Shown one piece after another: positions 5,904 to 7,557 of a stretch of 7,557 nt of DNA. Numbering within the stretch: position 1 is the stretch's first letter; each line of letters begins with the position of its first letter. Source of the stretch: an uncultured Marinicella sp. (GTDB lineage Bacteria; Pseudomonadota; Gammaproteobacteria; Xanthomonadales; Marinicellaceae); the NCBI GenBank assembly GCA_938008005.1, contig CALLLZ010000182.1:1-7557 (forward strand). Reading direction: 5' to 3'. Under the pieces are notes generated by a model. The model did not search any database. It saw only the letters and a program-made list of their open reading frames with translations, and was not told the DNA's origin. The position numbers and the translations under genes were made by a program.

Positions 5904-7121
5904 ATGAAAGACGAAGAATTTGAAGCAATGAAAGCGCTGAGCCAAAAGATTGGTAAAGGCCTTAAAACCCAAGAAGATCTGTCCCGGTTCACCAAAGCGA
6001 TGACTAAGATGTCAGTAGAAGCGGCGCTGAATGCAGAACTTGATGAGCACCTAGGTTACGACAAAGGCACACCCAAAATAGCCCGTAACACCCGTAATGG
6101 CCACACATCAAAGACGCTGAAAACAGAAGAAGGCTCATTTGAGCTGAACACGCCCCGTGATCGTGATGGTGAATTTGAACCGCAATTGGTGAAGAAAAAC
6201 CAAACCCGTTTCACCTCCATGGATGACAAGATTTTATACTTGTATGCCAAAGGTTTAACGACTCGTGAGATCGTTGCCACGTTTAAAGAAATGTACGATG
6301 CTGATATATCGCCAACCTTGATATCCAAAGTCACCAATGCGGTGATTGAGCAGGTTATACAATGGCAGTCAAGGGTATTGGATGCGGTGTATCCCATTGT
6401 TTATCTTGATTGCATTGTGGTCAAAATCCGTCAGGACAGACAGGTGATCAACAAATCATTTTATCTGGCCTTAGGTGTGAATATGGAGGGCCACAAAGAG
6501 TTGTTAGGTATTTGGCTCAGTGAGAACGAAGGCTCTAAGTTCTGGCTTGGGGTGTTGACTGAACTACAGAGTCGTGGGGTTAAAGACATACTGATTGCCT
6601 GTGTGGATGGCCTGAAGGGATTTCCCGATGCCATCAATGCCGTTTATCCTGAAACACAAATTCAACTGTGTATCGTCCACATGGTTCGCAACGCAGTGAA
6701 ATATGTGCCTTGGAAGGACTATAAGCCAGTGACCGTAGACCTCAAGCTGATCTATCAGGCGACCACAGAAGACCAAGCATTACTTGCCTTGGATCAATTC
6801 TGTGAAAAATGGGACAGTAAATACCCACAGATTGGCAAATCTTGGCGCAACCACTGGGAAAACCTGAATACTTTGTTCAATTACCCACCTGATATCCGCA
6901 AAGCCATTTACACCACCAATGCGATTGAATCACTCAATTCAGTGATTAGAAAAGCCCTTAAAAAACGAAAGTTATTCCCCAATGATGATGCAGCCAAGAA
7001 GGTGATTTATCTGGCGATTACTGATGCATCTAAGAAGTGGACAATGCCGATTCGGAACTGGAAACCGGCCCTGAATCGGTTCGTGATAGAATTTGAAAGT
7101 CGTTTAAGCGATTATATTTAA
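5904..7121 (+). CDS. IS256-family DDE transposase
   Basis: A full 405-residue mutator-type (IS256/MULE) transposase, typical in length and uninterrupted. It would cut and paste the surrounding element, acting at the terminal repeats. The catalytic acidic triad is Asp169 (VYLDCIVVKI), Asp235 (IACVDGLKGFPDAI) and Glu342 (YTTNAIESLNSVIRK). The family C(2)H motif is Cys256 and His259 in CIVHMVRN, between the second and third acidic residues. The N-terminal part (MSVEAALNAELDEHLGY, 36-52) and the NGHTSKTL region (65-72) are characteristic DNA-binding family sequence. The ATG at 5904 follows an AGGTAG-like site at 5895-5900. The gene ends four bases before the right inverted repeat. No frameshift or missing catalytic residue is seen, so it is probably active. 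Confidence 0.93.
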   Translation: MKDEEFEAMKALSQKIGKGLKTQEDLSRFTKAMTKMSVEAALNAELDEHLGYDKGTPKIARNTRNGHTSKTLKTEEGSFELNTPRDRDGEFEPQLVKKNQTRFTSMDDKILYLYAKGLTTREIVATFKEMYDADISPTLISKVTNAVIEQVIQWQSRVLDAVYPIVYLDCIVVKIRQDRQVINKSFYLALGVNMEGHKELLGIWLSENEGSKFWLGVLTELQSRGVKDILIACVDGLKGFPDAINAVYPETQIQLCIVHMVRNAVKYVPWKDYKPVTVDLKLIYQATTEDQALLALDQFCEKWDSKYPQIGKSWRNHWENLNTLFNYPPDIRKAIYTTNAIESLNSVIRKALKKRKLFPNDDAAKKVIYLAITDASKKWTMPIRNWKPALNRFVIEFESRLSDYI

Positions 7122-7124
7122 AGT

Positions 7125-7153
7125 GGCAGATACACAGAATTATTTACAGGGTC
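7125..7153 (-). repeat. IS256 right terminal inverted repeat
   Basis: On the + strand it begins GGCAGATACACAGA, the exact complement of the inner 14 bases of the left repeat, and ends ACAGGGTC. It starts four bases after the transposase stop codon. Confidence 0.8.
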
Positions 7154-7557
7154 AACGGCTCAGAAACAACAATCGACTCACTTAGTAAATTCAGCAACTG
7201 GGTTGGTGTTAGTTTATCCGCAGCGATTGTCCTTATTGTCTCAAATATACAATTAATCGAAACTTATTTCATAGTTGCAAACATTAAAATTGCTATTTAC
7301 TTTCTTGTTATGTCAATTATCTTGATGGTTATTCAAAAATACTTAACGATTTTCGTTCATGCTTTGATTTCACAATCTAATTTTATCGAGGATTTATCCG
7401 CTAAGTATAATAACCAGTCCGATAATGTGGATTTTACAAAATTGCACAGTGAGATAATTAATTCTTCAGCAGGTTACTTGAGATGGCTTACTAAACTTAT
7501 TGCAAGCAAAAACATCTTTGCACCAAGGGCTGCCTTCAAGTGCACACAAGTTGTTGG
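7154..7557 (+). pseudogene. 5'-truncated membrane protein frame, running off the window
   Basis: From the IS border to the window end, one + strand frame (codons starting at 7154) is open for 134 codons, which is unusual in A+T-rich DNA where stops are common. It encodes NGSETTIDSLSK, then two strongly hydrophobic segments (about 7199-7258, WVGVSLSAAIVLIV..., and about 7289-7333, IAIYFLVMSIILMVI). A hydrophilic stretch rich in Asn/Ser/Asp follows. No start codon with a ribosome site is seen before the first helix. The first in-frame ATG (7310) lies inside the second helix, so it would give a protein lacking its membrane anchor. The frame extends into the IS end (open from 7097) by chance. The simplest reading is a gene for a small two-helix inner-membrane protein whose 5' end was removed by the IS. 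I do not recognise the family. Confidence 0.45.

Larger units (their letters stand above)
5841..7153 (+). mobile_element. IS256-family insertion sequence, complete, 1313 bases
   Basis: The element is bounded by 29-base imperfect inverted repeats (5841-5869 and 7125-7153) that match at 23 of 29 positions. The inner 14 bases (TCTGTGTATCTGCC) are identical. It encloses one intact transposase, and the total length is normal for IS256 elements. IS256 elements normally create an 8-9 base target duplication, but the flanks here (CTAGCTAT on the left, AACGGCTC on the right) do not match. So either the element took part in a deletion, inversion or recombination with another copy, or the ends are misjudged. 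Its base composition looks richer in G+C than the operon and the right flank, which fits recent arrival from another background. Confidence 0.85.

Noticed and set aside
6056..6397. A 113-codon open frame on the - strand inside the transposase gene
   Set aside because: It is fully antisense to a well-recognised transposase and has no family resemblance.
1..7557. tRNA, rRNA, CRISPR array, riboswitch
   Set aside because: No cloverleaf, regularly spaced repeats or conserved structured leader was seen on either strand, and almost all of the window is coding.

Overview
The window holds most of a compact, one-direction biosynthetic operon from an A+T-rich bacterium, followed by an insertion sequence and a broken membrane-protein frame. 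Low G+C codon use, tight Shine-Dalgarno spacing, a FabG-type reductase and an IS256-family element suit a gammaproteobacterium. This taxonomic call is an inference only, because no housekeeping marker is present.

Region 1 (1-5732) contains seven + strand genes packed end to end. They are the C-terminal part of a phytanoyl-CoA dioxygenase-like Fe(II)/2-oxoglutarate enzyme (cut by the window start), a first acyl carrier protein (ACP1), a 538-residue adenylate-forming ligase, a second 453-residue adenylate-forming ligase, a FabG-like short-chain reductase with a complete catalytic tetrad, a double-hotdog protein resembling the LnmK/Pnap_2097 biosynthetic family, and a second carrier protein (ACP2). 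The only gap over 10 bases is 42 bases before the first ligase. The last three junctions overlap by 4, 7 and 11 bases, so the genes are almost certainly co-transcribed and translationally coupled.

Read together, the genes describe carrier-protein-tethered acyl chemistry. One or both ligases would activate a carboxylic acid as acyl-AMP and load it on a carrier protein or CoA. The LnmK-like enzyme may load, and possibly decarboxylate, a short acyl unit on ACP2. The FabG-like enzyme would reduce a 3-oxoacyl thioester, and the dioxygenase would oxidise (or halogenate) an intermediate. No ketosynthase, classical acyltransferase, thioesterase or NRPS condensation domain is visible here. The product cannot be named, and the operon continues upstream of the window.

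Region 2 (5733-5840) is a 108-base spacer without a gene. It may contain the end of an older insertion sequence. Region 3 (5841-7153) is a complete IS256-family element with 29-base imperfect terminal inverted repeats and an intact DDE transposase. No target duplication flanks it. Region 4 (7154-7557) is a stop-free frame for a two-helix membrane protein that lacks its start and runs off the window. The IS therefore appears to mark a rearrangement junction that may have cut off whatever once followed ACP2.
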